The notes: a model not told the origin generated them from the letters alone. A stretch of 36,290 bases of DNA from Chitinophagaceae bacterium UBA2375 (GCA_002343985.1 DDTB01000022.1:27045-63334); one strand, 5' to 3'. Positions 26,469 through 35,608 are shown, counted from the first letter of the stretch. Translations and numbers: made by a program.

Positions 26469-26497
26469 AATAATTGAATTTGTTTAATTCAATTATT
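26469..26497. other. AT-rich perfect inverted repeat upstream of the atpB promoter
   Basis: AATAATTGAATT (26469-26480), a 5-nt spacer, and AATTCAATTATT (26486-26497) form a perfect 12-bp inverted repeat. It ends 21 bp before the -33 element of the atpB promoter. It may be a regulator binding site or an upstream AT-rich activating element. It lacks a GC stem and a T-tail, which argues against a terminator. Confidence 0.5.
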
Positions 26498-26518
26498 GGG
26501 TTTCATTTCAATAACTTA

Positions 26519-26550
26519 TTTGTATTTCCCGCATCCCGGCCTTATCTTTG
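26519..26550 (+). promoter_or_regulatory. Promoter of the atpBEFH unit
   Basis: TTTG at 26519-26522, a 20-nt spacer and TATCTTTG at 26543-26550 match the Bacteroidota housekeeping promoter (TTTG, 19-21 nt, TAnnTTTG) exactly. It decides the start of atpB: a longer frame from 26548 would begin inside the -7 element, so ATG 26572 is correct. Confidence 0.85.
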
Positions 26551-26571
26551 CGCCCAAAATTGGGGAACGAT

Positions 26572-27672
26572 ATGGTATCCAAACGGTTAAAATCATTGTG
26601 GGCAGCGGTTTTCAGCCTTTTTTTGTTGCTGTCGTTTACTGCAGTTCAGGCCCAGGACCAGGATCATGGGGTAGGCCATGAAGCCAAGCACGAGAAACTC
26701 GAACCAGCCAAGATCATCATGGACCATATCAAAGATGCCCATGAATTCCACTTTTTTACTGTTGGCCATTTTCATGCCACCATTCCCTTACCGGTGATTT
26801 TATACAGCCCGGGCAAAGGCGTAACCATGTTCTCATCATCCCGTTTCGGTCATGAGCGTGAACTGGAGTACAATGGGTATAAGATGGAAGAAGGTAAGAT
26901 TGTTGCCGTTGACGGTTCCAAGGTTTATGATTTTTCGATGACCAAGAATGTGGTGCAGATGCTGATTGCCTTAACGGTATTGGTATTGTTGATGATGGGC
27001 ATCGCGAAGAAATATAAGAAAGGCCAGGGTGTAACTTCTGCGCCTAAGGGATGGCAGAATGCGCTCGAACCTGTCATTACATTTGTACGCGACGATGTGG
27101 CTAAGCCAAACCTGGGCCATAAATGGCAGAAATACCTGCCTTACCTGCTCACGGTATTTTTCTTTATCCTGATCAATAATATTTTCGGTTTGATTCCTGG
27201 CGCGGCCAACGTAACCGGTAACACGGCCTTCACGGTGGTGATGGGTGTGTTATCTGCCATTGTAATCCTGGCGAGCACCAACGGGCATTTCTGGGGTCAT
27301 ATCTTCTGGCCTCCCGGTGTGCCGTTTTTGATCAAGCTGATCCTGGTTCCTGTTGAACTGGCGGGCGTATTGATTATCAAGCCAGCGGCCCTCATCATAC
27401 GTTTGTTCGCGAACATGGTGGCCGGCCACATCATCATCCTGAGTTTTATTTCATTGATTTTCATATTTGGAGAAATGAGCAAGGGCGCGGGCTGGGGCTT
27501 TTCACCCATCTCGATCCTGTTCACGGTATTCATTTATTTCATTGAAATCCTGGTCGCGTTTATCCAGGCCTTCATCTTTACAAACCTGACTGCTGTATTC
27601 ATCGGGCAGTCTTTCGAAGGTGAACACGAGCACCATGAAGAGGGCCATGCCCAGGCTCATGCGGCTCATTAA
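26572..27672 (+). CDS. atpB: F-type ATP synthase subunit a
   Basis: The membrane stator subunit whose half-channels carry ions to the c-ring. At 366 residues it has the long N-terminal extension usual in Bacteroidota, starting with a signal-like hydrophobic segment (SLWAAVFSLFLLLSFTAVQA), followed by a His-rich extramembrane part. The core has FFFILINNIFGLIPG and the essential Arg in IIRLFANMVAGHII, with further helices to about residue 345 and a His/Glu-rich tail (GEHEHHEEGHAQAHAAH). The start at ATG 26572 is fixed by the promoter just upstream. It is the first gene of the atpB-E-F-H unit. I see no atpI-like gene before it. Confidence 0.95.
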   Translation: MVSKRLKSLWAAVFSLFLLLSFTAVQAQDQDHGVGHEAKHEKLEPAKIIMDHIKDAHEFHFFTVGHFHATIPLPVILYSPGKGVTMFSSSRFGHERELEYNGYKMEEGKIVAVDGSKVYDFSMTKNVVQMLIALTVLVLLMMGIAKKYKKGQGVTSAPKGWQNALEPVITFVRDDVAKPNLGHKWQKYLPYLLTVFFFILINNIFGLIPGAANVTGNTAFTVVMGVLSAIVILASTNGHFWGHIFWPPGVPFLIKLILVPVELAGVLIIKPAALIIRLFANMVAGHIIILSFISLIFIFGEMSKGAGWGFSPISILFTVFIYFIEILVAFIQAFIFTNLTAVFIGQSFEGEHEHHEEGHAQAHAAH

Positions 27673-27708
27673 TTGTGTCATTTATTTTTCACTTATAAAA
27701 CAAGTATC

Positions 27709-27957
27709 ATGACTTTGATGACTTTGTTAGCAGATGTAGCCTACTCCCACCTGGGTGGTGCAATTGGCGCGGGTCTTGCCGCCATCGGTGCCGGTATCGG
27801 TATCGGTCAGATCGGTAAAGGCGCTGTAGAAGCCATTGCCCGCCAACCGGAAGCTTCATCAGACATTCGTGCGAACATGATCCTGTCTGCGGCCTTCATC
27901 GAGGGTGTTGCCCTTTTCGCCGTAATCGCAGGTCTGCTGGCTGTATTGAAAGCCTAA
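27709..27957 (+). CDS. atpE: F-type ATP synthase subunit c
   Basis: An 82-residue proteolipid that forms the rotor ring. Two helices flank the polar loop ARQPEA. The Gly-rich first helix reads GAIGAGLAAIGAGIGIG, and the ion-binding carboxylate is the Glu in AAFIEGVALF in the second helix. The residue after this Glu is Gly rather than Ser or Thr, so the full Na+-binding set is missing and proton coupling is more likely. I chose ATG 27709. A second in-frame ATG at 27718 is possible. The frame upstream to 27673 has no better start. It follows atpB by 36 bp. Confidence 0.95.
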   Translation: MTLMTLLADVAYSHLGGAIGAGLAAIGAGIGIGQIGKGAVEAIARQPEASSDIRANMILSAAFIEGVALFAVIAGLLAVLKA

Positions 27958-27967
27958 GCACAAACGC

Positions 27968-28006
27968 ATTACTGCATCCGGAGCACAGGGCCGAGGATGC
28001 AGTAAT
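27968..28006 (+). other. Intercistronic stem-loop between atpE and atpF
   Basis: ATTACTGCATCC (27968-27979) and GGATGCAGTAAT (27995-28006) form a perfect 12-bp stem with a 15-nt loop, 11 bp after the atpE stop. There is no T-run straight after it. It may protect the 3' end of atpE mRNA or cause partial termination, either of which would help make more subunit c than subunit b. Confidence 0.65.
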
Positions 28007-28049
28007 CTTTACTAAAAAGTATTTTACAAACATATTTAACCAGTAAACA

Positions 28050-28544
28050 ATGGATCTCTTATTACCTCATCTTGGATTGATCGTTTGGACCCTCCTGGCA
28101 TTCCTGATCGTGCTTTTCCTCTTGAAGAAATTTGCCTGGGGGCCAATATTGAAAGGACTGAACGACCGTGAATCAAGCATCGCCGACTCGCTGGCTTCAG
28201 CCGAGAAAGTTAAGCTGGAAATGGCCCAGATCAAGAATGAAAATGAAGCCCTCCTGGCCAAAGCCCGTGAAGAACGCGCAGAGTTGCTGAAGGAAGCCAA
28301 GGATATGAAAGATAAGATCATCAACGAAGCCAGGGATGAAGCAAAGCTGCAGGCCGCTAAAATCATCAACGAAGCCCACGCGTCTATCCAGAATCAAAAA
28401 ATGGCTGCTTTGACTGACATTAAAAACCATGTAGGTAAGATGGTCATTGAAGTGAGCGAAAAAATCCTTCGCCGTGAACTGGCCGATAAATCCCAGCAGG
28501 AAAACTACATTAAGCAACTGGCTGAAGAAATCAAATTAAACTAA
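28050..28544 (+). CDS. atpF: F-type ATP synthase subunit b
   Basis: The peripheral stalk subunit, 164 residues, present as a dimer. It has one N-terminal membrane helix (about residues 7-27, LGLIVWTLLAFLIVLFLL), followed by KKFAWGPILKGLNDRESSI, a family signature, and then a long charged coiled-coil rich in Glu, Lys and Ala up to the C-terminus. The start is ATG 28050, after the intercistronic hairpin. atpH follows after 45 bp. Confidence 0.95.
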   Translation: MDLLLPHLGLIVWTLLAFLIVLFLLKKFAWGPILKGLNDRESSIADSLASAEKVKLEMAQIKNENEALLAKAREERAELLKEAKDMKDKIINEARDEAKLQAAKIINEAHASIQNQKMAALTDIKNHVGKMVIEVSEKILRRELADKSQQENYIKQLAEEIKLN

Positions 28545-28589
28545 CCGACAGGGGTAAACGAAGTTTTATCCGCAAACCGACATCCCGTC

Positions 28590-29153
28590 ATGAACAATCC
28601 GAGATTAGCTTCCCGATACGCGAAAAGTTTACTCGACCTTGCTGTTGAACAAAACCAGCTTGAAGTAGCTTATGCCGATATGAACCTGATCAGGAAGATC
28701 TGCCAGACGAATCCCGATTTCGTGGCGCTCCTGAAAAGCCCGGTCATCCACGGCGATAAGAAAGAAGGCATACTTAACAGCATCCTTGAAACCCGCGTGA
28801 GCAAACTTACCGTCTTGTTCATCCAACTGTTGCTGCGTAAAACGCGCGAGAGCAACCTGCCTGAAATAGTTGAGGCCTTTATCAACCAGTACAATGCCAT
28901 GAAAGGCATCCACCGCGTGAAAATCACGACGGCCGTGCCGCTCGACGATTCCATGAAAGAGGTGTTCATCAACAAAGTGAAAAGCGCAACACGCGTACCG
29001 CAGGTTGAACTCGTTACTGCCGTAAAGGAAAACCTGATTGGCGGCTTCACCCTCGAAATGGACGGCAACTATATCGACGCCAGCATCCTGCGCGACCTGA
29101 ATGACGTAAAGCGCCAGTTCAGGAGCAACGAATACATACAGCAAATCCGATAA
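28590..29153 (+). CDS. atpH: F-type ATP synthase subunit delta
   Basis: Links the F1 head to the peripheral stalk (OSCP type). The N-terminal domain begins NPRLASRYAKSLLDLAVEQNQLE, as usual for the family. The C-terminal part has KENLIGGFTLEMDGNYIDASILRDLNDVKRQF, matching the conserved G-G-F/I and D-x-S-x-x-x-x-L signature. Length is 187 residues, slightly above the 175-180 common elsewhere. In most relatives atpA follows directly. Here a terminator follows instead, with two genes on the opposite strand. Confidence 0.95.
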   Translation: MNNPRLASRYAKSLLDLAVEQNQLEVAYADMNLIRKICQTNPDFVALLKSPVIHGDKKEGILNSILETRVSKLTVLFIQLLLRKTRESNLPEIVEAFINQYNAMKGIHRVKITTAVPLDDSMKEVFINKVKSATRVPQVELVTAVKENLIGGFTLEMDGNYIDASILRDLNDVKRQFRSNEYIQQIR

Positions 29154-29172
29154 TCATCAACTGGATCATAAC

Positions 29173-29201
29173 AAAAAAGCTACCAACCGGTAGCTTTTTT
29201 T
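29173..29201. terminator. Terminator between atpH and the convergent pyruvyl transferase gene
   Basis: AAAAAAGCTACC (29173-29184), loop AACC, GGTAGCTTTTTT (29189-29200) plus one more T. A perfect 12-bp stem with an A-tract on one side and a T-tract on the other can terminate in both directions. It lies between the atpH stop and the end of the - strand gene, so it closes both units. Confidence 0.92.
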
Positions 29202-29225
29202 ATGCAGTGATTGCATCAACTATGA

Positions 29226-30464
29226 TCAGGCTTCTTCATTGATCCAGGCGGCATTGCGCTGGACCGCTTTTTTATAAGCCGGAAACACGGTATTGAAGTA
29301 ATGGTTAAAATCAAAGCCCTTTGCCAGCATCTTCTCTGTTTCAGACATCAATCGATCCGTCCAGTTTGCCTGAGATGAATCCAAGGTCAGGATGGGATAT
29401 TGCAATTGACGCAAGAGTTCCGTAGTCTTAAATACGTTTCCTTCAATGGGAATGATGGGGGTATGCGATACGAGCGACAGCATATTGGTGTGCAGCCTCG
29501 CGCTGATGACAAATTCGCATTCAGATAATTTTTTGATGTACTCCTGGTAACTGGCAAATGGACCAAGTTGCGGGATATTAAAATTTGCAGCGAATATCTT
29601 TGCCATCTTCCCATCCTCGTATGGTTCATTTGTTACAAAGGCCAATTTTTTTCCTTTCGATTGCAGCAAGGACACCAGGCTGCCCATTTGCTCAACGGTC
29701 ATCGATACACGGGGAGTAATGTTGATGGCAACCAGGCCGCTGTTGCGTTCCATCGGGGGAACAACGTCTGCCGGCGCGTTGATCGCGGAATCAGGCGCCA
29801 CTTCAATCACCTGCTCGGGCACACCATAAGCTACCAGGTTCTTCCGGGTAATTTCTCCCCGGATCACCACTTTATTCATCTTGCCATATACATGGCCCAC
29901 CAGTTTTTGAAACACTGCTGTTTTAATCACTACAGACTGGTTGACGGCGGCCGTTTTTTTACCGAGTATCTGCGCGGCACGTATCTCCACCAACTGGCGT
30001 AGGAATACGATATTGTCGCCCACTTCACCGGCGCCGCTATAAATGAGCCAGTCGGCCTGCTTTAACTGTGCCGCCCTCTTTTTATATTGTCCCGCATAAG
30101 GAAGAAATGAAACCAGCCAGCGTTTAAAAGGGCGGAGCCTGGCTTTCCATCCCTCATTTTTAAAATCCGTTGAATCGGCTTTTAACAGCGCTACCGCAGG
30201 TTTATTGGCTTTAAATGCCACGTCATCTTCTTTGCCAATTTGTTTTGCCACGGTATTCGCCCAACGCTCAAGGACGGCCACCGGATCAGCGGCATGTATG
30301 ATGCGTTTAGGATAATATCCGTCTAAGCCAAATGGCCTTCCGTTTACGTTTAAAGTTATATCCGAAGCGGCTCCTGAAAACAGGTTCATGATTTCAGACG
30401 AGAGGGCTTCGTTACCGATATTGGTTGTTTTGAGCTTGGTAATCAGGAAAACTTTTTTCGACAT
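29226..30464 (-). CDS. Polysaccharide pyruvyl transferase family protein
   Basis: Members of this family add a pyruvate ketal to sugars of exopolysaccharides or cell-wall polymers, using phosphoenolpyruvate. The N-terminus KKVFLITKLKTTNIGNEALS carries the strand and N-I-G-N-E motif seen in the family. The C-terminal part has EFVISARLHTNMLSLVSHTPIIPIE, equivalent to the conserved S-R-L-H block that binds PEP. It has 412 residues, with a charged insert near 85-130. It lies alone between terminators at 29173 and 30530, facing the atp genes, so it is probably monocistronic. The acceptor sugar may belong to the exopolysaccharide made by the locus at the left end. Some family members have other roles, such as CsaB. 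Confidence 0.8.
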   Translation of the reverse strand: MSKKVFLITKLKTTNIGNEALSSEIMNLFSGAASDITLNVNGRPFGLDGYYPKRIIHAADPVAVLERWANTVAKQIGKEDDVAFKANKPAVALLKADSTDFKNEGWKARLRPFKRWLVSFLPYAGQYKKRAAQLKQADWLIYSGAGEVGDNIVFLRQLVEIRAAQILGKKTAAVNQSVVIKTAVFQKLVGHVYGKMNKVVIRGEITRKNLVAYGVPEQVIEVAPDSAINAPADVVPPMERNSGLVAINITPRVSMTVEQMGSLVSLLQSKGKKLAFVTNEPYEDGKMAKIFAANFNIPQLGPFASYQEYIKKLSECEFVISARLHTNMLSLVSHTPIIPIEGNVFKTTELLRQLQYPILTLDSSQANWTDRLMSETEKMLAKGFDFNHYFNTVFPAYKKAVQRNAAWINEEA

Positions 30465-30529
30465 AATGCGGATGTATTGCAGGTTGGCCCCAGGCTAACC
30501 ATTTTTTAACAGCGGCGAAGGTACATAAA

Positions 30530-30562
30530 AACAAAGGGAGAATAGCTCATTCTCCCTTTGTT
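30530..30562 (-). terminator. Terminator after the M36 metalloprotease gene
   Basis: AACAAAGGGAGAAT (30530-30543), loop AGCTC, ATTCTCCCTTTGTT (30549-30562), a perfect 14-bp stem. Read on the - strand it follows the protease stop by 19 bp and is followed by TTTT. It separates the protease from the pyruvyl transferase gene, whose start lies 65 bp beyond. Confidence 0.8.
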
Positions 30563-30581
30563 CATAATCGCTTAACCGGTT

Positions 30582-33500
30582 TTATTCTTTTACAAATTTG
30601 CCTTTATCGATGATATTGCCCTGGCTGTCGGTGAGCACCAACGCATAAGTGCCCGCGCTGATCTTTTTAATGAATACATCCAGGACGCTACCATTGCCCG
30701 CGGAACTGTATTGTTTGCGGAACACCCTGGCGCCTTTGCTATCATAAATAATCACCCAACGCAGCGGCGAAATCAGGCTGCGGCTGTTGTCGCGCACCTG
30801 GAACTGACCATTGTTCGGGTTGGGGAAGATGAATGTGGTATTGGTTATCAGCGAATCGGAAATGACCAATGCGTTTGAACTTCCACCGCAACCATTCACA
30901 TCATTTACAGTAGCAGTGTATGAGCCGATATTGGCATAAGTCACCAACAATGTGCTGCCATTGGCGCCCGGTACCGGATCTCCATTCTTAAACCATGTAT
31001 ACGAGCTGGCCGCAGGGTTTGAACTGGCTGTAAGCGTGGTCGTTAACCCGCTGAACAAACTGGTATGCGGATTCGCGGTGATGGTAACAACCGGGCTTGG
31101 GTTCACCGTCAGTACCGCCTGGTTGGAGGTAACGCTTCCACAGGTAGCCCCGCTGATGATCACACGGTAACGGTTATTGTTTTGTGTTCCGGAAACCGAA
31201 TTAATGTCAAGGCTGCTGTTGGTAGCGCCGCTGATATCATTGAATGTGGCGCCGCCATCGGTGCTCAGTTGCCATTGATAAGTAAGACCACTACCGGTAG
31301 CGCTTACACTAAGTGTGGTGGAACCGTTCACGCACAAGCCAACATCCGATGGTTGCGCGGTAATTGATGCCTGTTCCTGAACGGTCAGTACAGCGGCGGC
31401 AGAACTCAGGCTTCCGCTTGAACATGCGTTGGAAATCAGCACACGGTATTGGTTATTGTTTTGCGAAGCGGTGATGGCATTCAGGGTGAAGCTACTGTTG
31501 GTAGCGCCGCTGATATCGCTGAATGTATTTCCACCGTCGGTGCTCACCTGCCACTGGTAGGAAAGGCCAGAACCGCTGGCGCTGACAGAGAAAACCACGC
31601 TGTTGCCCGGACAAGCCTGTTGTGCTGTTGGTTGCGTGCTGATGCTCGCGGCATTGTTTACAGTGAGGATGGATTCGTTAGAAATTACCGGGCTGGGACA
31701 TGTACTGCCATTCACCAGCACCCTGTACCTGTTTTGGTTCATAGATGCCGTTAATGCCGGCAATGTGTAACCGGCGGTATTGGTGCCCGGGATATCCGTG
31801 TAGGTAACTCCTCCGTCGGTGCTTACCTGCCACTGGTATGTGAGGTTTGAACCTGTAGCCGTTACACTGATATTCACTGTGCTGCCTTCGCAACCGCTCA
31901 CGTTCACTGGCTGTGCCGTGATCGAAGCCGCGCTGTTGACAACCAGCGTAGCCGCTGATGAATTTAGTGGCGTTGGTCCGCAGGATCCAATCACCACACG
32001 GTAGCGGTTATTGTTTTGGGCTGATGTTACGTTATTAATAGTCAGTGATGTGCCTGTTTCCCCGCTGATATCGGTGAATATGACGCCTCCATCGGTGCTC
32101 ACCTGCCACTGATATGTATTGCTGCTACCGGTGGCGCTTACACTAAATGATGCGTTGGCGCCGGCGCATAATGTTTGATCAGCAGGTTGCCCGTTAATAG
32201 ATGCGGGATCACTCACCGTTAAAGTGGCGGCATCAGAAGTCACGTTCGAAGGGCATGCATTGCTGACCAGTACGCGGTAACGGTTATTGTTCAGCGTGCT
32301 GTTAACGCCTGTCAGGGTCAGTGTAGCTGTGTTGGCCCCTGAAATATTTGTGTATGTGTTGCCGCCATCGGTGCTTACCTGCCATTGATAAGCGTTGTTG
32401 GTGCCTGTGGCCGTCACGCTAAATGTGGCATCGCTGCCGCTGCACGCGTTTACGTTGGCTGGCGCTGTGGTTACGGTTGCAGACGCGCATGAGTTCGGTG
32501 GCAGGATCAATGTAACCGTATCGCTTGTTGTCACGCGTACGTTATTGGCATTGAATAAAATTGACGTCATGTTCACTTCTGGTTGCGCACGGATGTAGAT
32601 ATCATCGATATACCATCCTTCGAGCGCTGTACCAACATCCGACGTAAAGCGGAAGCGGAACTTCACGTTCTGGTTGGCATATGGGGTGAGGTTTACCAAT
32701 GTGCGGATGAATTCACCATTCGTGCTGCCCGTCCATGCCTGGCGGCCTGCGAGCAGGGTGGTGCCGTCCATAGTTCCTGTGTACCTTCCGGTTACAATAT
32801 TCGGGCGAACGTCTGTCCAAATGGTTCCTCCATCTGTACTTACTTCAAGCACACCACCATCATACGTGCCTTCCGTATTATACCAATGGCGGAAGAATAA
32901 TGGTGGGGGCGTGGGCCCGAGCGCGACGGTATTAGTCATGATCAGTCGCTGATCTGATGCGATGTCACGGTTCAGGGAATAATATGAACGTGGGTTCGAC
33001 CAACTGCGTGCAGTGGAAGTTGTCCAGTTGGTGGTTGTGGTGCTGGTGGTTGTCCAGGCCGCAGGTATACCGGTTGTCGTCACCTGGTCTTCAAACAATG
33101 TGACAGTCGGGAAGTATGCACCGTTATTGATGCGTACGGTGAATGTGTACACGCCTGTTTGGCCTGCCGCAAGGTTAACGGGAAATGTCACCACCCGGTT
33201 AGCCGCATCATAATTGCCGCCACTTACGTACGTAACATTGGCCGGCAATGTGTCGGTCAGTACAAAATTTGCCAGCGGTGCGCATGGGCCATTTTCGATG
33301 GTGTTGGTATAAGTGATGTTTTGTCCTTCAGGAACAGCAGTAACACCGCCTTGTGTGAGTTTCAGTTTCAGGTTACCTGCGGTAAAATCCGCGATCTGGT
33401 CTGTTACGCTGGATGATGAACCTTGCGACGCGAAAGCGCCCATGCCCCTGCGGCGGAATGCTTCACGGATTGCGCAGGAATATGCGCCATTGTACAGGAT

Positions 33501-35351
33501 GGAATCCGCCATTAGGATGGCATTACGGCCATCAATGAAACCCGGGCTGCAAGGCTGAAGTTTCATGCCTTCTATTACGAGTTTGAGGGCAATGGTATTG
33601 CCACCGCCGCCATTGGCGTCATAAATATTGGGGTTGATGCTGCCCACCTGGTTGATGATGTTCCAGGTCATATCCCATAATGTGGCACACCAGATTTCAC
33701 CACGGCTATGTTGCTGCGCGGTAATGCTATTGGCATATACTTTATTATTTACGCTGAAATTGGTGCAATACCGCTGCGAACGGATGCCAAGGCCATTGGG
33801 GTTCTGACTAATGGCATACGTACCGATACCCCTTGGGTTATTAAAGCCTGAATTCAGGTTTGAATTTGCCCAATCCTGTGTATACATCAATGCGAAATAA
33901 TCGCTCCAGCCTTCACCCATTTGTTCCCCGTTTTGCAGGCAACTGGCTTGAGAAGGGCCGCCCGTCAGGCGGTTACTGATACCGTGCGCGAATTCATGCG
34001 TAACGATGCCATTGTCTACGTCACCATCGCGTTGCGGTGTACCGCTCCAGAGGAACATCTGCATCCTTCCGCTGCCGCCATCGGGTGGAGTGGCGAAATT
34101 CGCGTTATTGGTACCGGCGCCGTCCTGCGCATCGGCCAACACAAAATCATTGCCATTGCCCCCACGTCCCTGGTTATTGGCCTGGAAGTTTCCTGAAGGC
34201 TCATCAAAGCCATAAACGTAAGTGATGTCGTGGATGATATTATTCCAATAAAAGAGGTTGGTAATATTGAATTGCTGGTTTTGAACCGGTGTGCTCTGTG
34301 TTGGATTCACGGAAAAATTCGGCGTGAAATCAAAAGTGAGCGGGTCGGGGGATGTGGTGGATGTAGCAGGGGCGCCGGTGGAGCTGTTGTTGCCCGAACG
34401 GTCTTCCTTGGCCCATACATTATTGCCCCGGGTGATGGTATAATCGGTTGTGCCATCGCTATGCCATTTCAGGCTCGTGGCCGGGCCGGGGGCCGCTTCC
34501 CAGGGATTTGTTACGAGTGCATGCGCGCCACCCGGGTGCGAAGGGCTTTCTGCCGGGAATGGGATAACCCTGTACGTTGCGCCATTTACAATGCGGGGCG
34601 CATTGCCTGGTGCAGGGGCGTTATTCAGCCAGTTGATGTTGTTGCTGGTTGAGGCATTGGATGCGTGGCCTGCGGCACCCTGGTGAACTTTATCGCAACT
34701 GCCATGCGGCGCGTCCCAATTGCAATACACGGTATAGTTATCCATTCCTAATACTTCTTTATTGGACGCGTCAACCTTTACCAGCCAGTAGTCGGAACTG
34801 TTTCTTGGGATCACATAGACCATCCAGGCCAGCCTGACGGCGCCGTTTTCCATGGGCAGCCACATGAGCCTCGCCGTAATATTTTCGCGCGATACGCCCA
34901 TGTCATTGAATTCGAGGTAATGCCCGTTCGATTCGCTTTTTATAACAATGGCCGGACTGGTTGGCAGGAGCTTACGGTCAGCCAAAGCCGCATGAACAGC
35001 CGTTTCCGCATATACTGCCGGAACCCCTGTTGGGTTGTTGGCCTTCTTGTCGAGCCCCTTGATCCGTCCGCCAGACTGGTACACAAGCCTGTCGTTTTTA
35101 AATGTCAGTGTATGGATCTGATTGTACACCGGGATGTTCAGGTGTGTTTGCTGCAGATAGACCATGAAGGTGCCGGATGTTTTGTTATCGTAAGCATCGC
35201 TCACAACAAACTTGTTCATGTCGGCATCAGATAAGCCAATAGCCTGTTGGTTTTTTTGTACCAGGCTGATGGCCCTCTGCTGTTGATCCGTCTGGGCATA
35301 GGAAAATAAAGTAACGGTTAAGGTTACCAGCAGGAGTAGCGTTTTTTTCAT
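30582..35351 (-). CDS. Secreted M36 (fungalysin-like) metalloprotease with Ig-like repeats and T9SS sorting domain
   Basis: A 1589-residue extracellular zinc protease. It has a Sec signal peptide (MKKTLLLLVTLTVTLFSYAQ), an FTP/PepSY-type propeptide (about 25-190) and an M36 catalytic domain (about 230-660) with HEFAH at 452-456 and the third zinc ligand E480 in GEGWSDYF. Next come a DUF11-like segment (about 670-755), a jelly-roll/MAM-like domain ending GWYIDDIYI (about 760-930), five Ig-like repeats of about 92 residues, each with a YQWQ-STDGG motif, and a sixth divergent Ig/PKD-like domain. The C-terminus (about 1505-1589) is a type A T9SS sorting domain starting FPNPNNGQF and ending KGKFVKE. 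It should cross the outer membrane by T9SS and be released or anchored to the surface. It has its own terminator and lies between atpH and atpA. Confidence 0.93.
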   Translation of the reverse strand: MKKTLLLLVTLTVTLFSYAQTDQQQRAISLVQKNQQAIGLSDADMNKFVVSDAYDNKTSGTFMVYLQQTHLNIPVYNQIHTLTFKNDRLVYQSGGRIKGLDKKANNPTGVPAVYAETAVHAALADRKLLPTSPAIVIKSESNGHYLEFNDMGVSRENITARLMWLPMENGAVRLAWMVYVIPRNSSDYWLVKVDASNKEVLGMDNYTVYCNWDAPHGSCDKVHQGAAGHASNASTSNNINWLNNAPAPGNAPRIVNGATYRVIPFPAESPSHPGGAHALVTNPWEAAPGPATSLKWHSDGTTDYTITRGNNVWAKEDRSGNNSSTGAPATSTTSPDPLTFDFTPNFSVNPTQSTPVQNQQFNITNLFYWNNIIHDITYVYGFDEPSGNFQANNQGRGGNGNDFVLADAQDGAGTNNANFATPPDGGSGRMQMFLWSGTPQRDGDVDNGIVTHEFAHGISNRLTGGPSQASCLQNGEQMGEGWSDYFALMYTQDWANSNLNSGFNNPRGIGTYAISQNPNGLGIRSQRYCTNFSVNNKVYANSITAQQHSRGEIWCATLWDMTWNIINQVGSINPNIYDANGGGGNTIALKLVIEGMKLQPCSPGFIDGRNAILMADSILYNGAYSCAIREAFRRRGMGAFASQGSSSSVTDQIADFTAGNLKLKLTQGGVTAVPEGQNITYTNTIENGPCAPLANFVLTDTLPANVTYVSGGNYDAANRVVTFPVNLAAGQTGVYTFTVRINNGAYFPTVTLFEDQVTTTGIPAAWTTTSTTTTNWTTSTARSWSNPRSYYSLNRDIASDQRLIMTNTVALGPTPPPLFFRHWYNTEGTYDGGVLEVSTDGGTIWTDVRPNIVTGRYTGTMDGTTLLAGRQAWTGSTNGEFIRTLVNLTPYANQNVKFRFRFTSDVGTALEGWYIDDIYIRAQPEVNMTSILFNANNVRVTTSDTVTLILPPNSCASATVTTAPANVNACSGSDATFSVTATGTNNAYQWQVSTDGGNTYTNISGANTATLTLTGVNSTLNNNRYRVLVSNACPSNVTSDAATLTVSDPASINGQPADQTLCAGANASFSVSATGSSNTYQWQVSTDGGVIFTDISGETGTSLTINNVTSAQNNNRYRVVIGSCGPTPLNSSAATLVVNSAASITAQPVNVSGCEGSTVNISVTATGSNLTYQWQVSTDGGVTYTDIPGTNTAGYTLPALTASMNQNRYRVLVNGSTCPSPVISNESILTVNNAASISTQPTAQQACPGNSVVFSVSASGSGLSYQWQVSTDGGNTFSDISGATNSSFTLNAITASQNNNQYRVLISNACSSGSLSSAAAVLTVQEQASITAQPSDVGLCVNGSTTLSVSATGSGLTYQWQLSTDGGATFNDISGATNSSLDINSVSGTQNNNRYRVIISGATCGSVTSNQAVLTVNPSPVVTITANPHTSLFSGLTTTLTASSNPAASSYTWFKNGDPVPGANGSTLLVTYANIGSYTATVNDVNGCGGSSNALVISDSLITNTTFIFPNPNNGQFQVRDNSRSLISPLRWVIIYDSKGARVFRKQYSSAGNGSVLDVFIKKISAGTYALVLTDSQGNIIDKGKFVKE
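31104..32487 (-). repeat. Five tandem Ig-like repeats in the protease gene
   Basis: Five in-frame repeats with a period of roughly 275-281 bp encode domains that share YQWQ-STDGG, a following DISG-type turn, and NNRYRV before a Cys. The DNA around the YQWQ codons is also conserved between copies (for example TCGGTGCT-ACCTGCCA-TG on the + strand). Boundaries are approximate. Such arrays usually serve as spacers or carbohydrate-binding stalks. Confidence 0.85.
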
Positions 35352-35608
35352 AAAAGAAGCGTATCGAAATGTGTGTGTAATTGAAAGACGAACTAATTTT
35401 TTTGTTTGTTCATACAGGATGGTGCCGGTGTTTTTGTCAAGGTCGTTCTTAACGGAGGGGTTGCCGTTTCAGGGACATTTAACGGGCATCTAAATTACAT
35501 TTTTTTTTGATGTGCCAATATTTTGTTTAGGGAAGGCACCTGCTATATGATATGGGTACAGCATTTAGCGGAATTCCCGAAAATCGGCCCTTTTTCTGTC
35601 CCCATTTT
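35352..35608. other. Divergent intergenic region between the protease and atpA
   Basis: No gene is supported. The region should carry the protease promoter on the - strand, but I find no convincing TTTG and TAnnTTTG pair there. It has T-rich tracts near 35395 and 35500. A short open frame starting at 35552 runs across the atpA promoter and leader into the atpA start, and I reject it. Confidence 0.5.

Noticed and set aside
26548..26571. Upstream start for atpB
   Set aside because: It would begin inside the -7 promoter element at 26543-26550, so it cannot be on the transcript.
31104..32487. Possible CRISPR-like or non-coding repeat array
   Set aside because: The repeats are about 280 bp, in frame, and encode Ig-like domains, so they belong to the protease gene.
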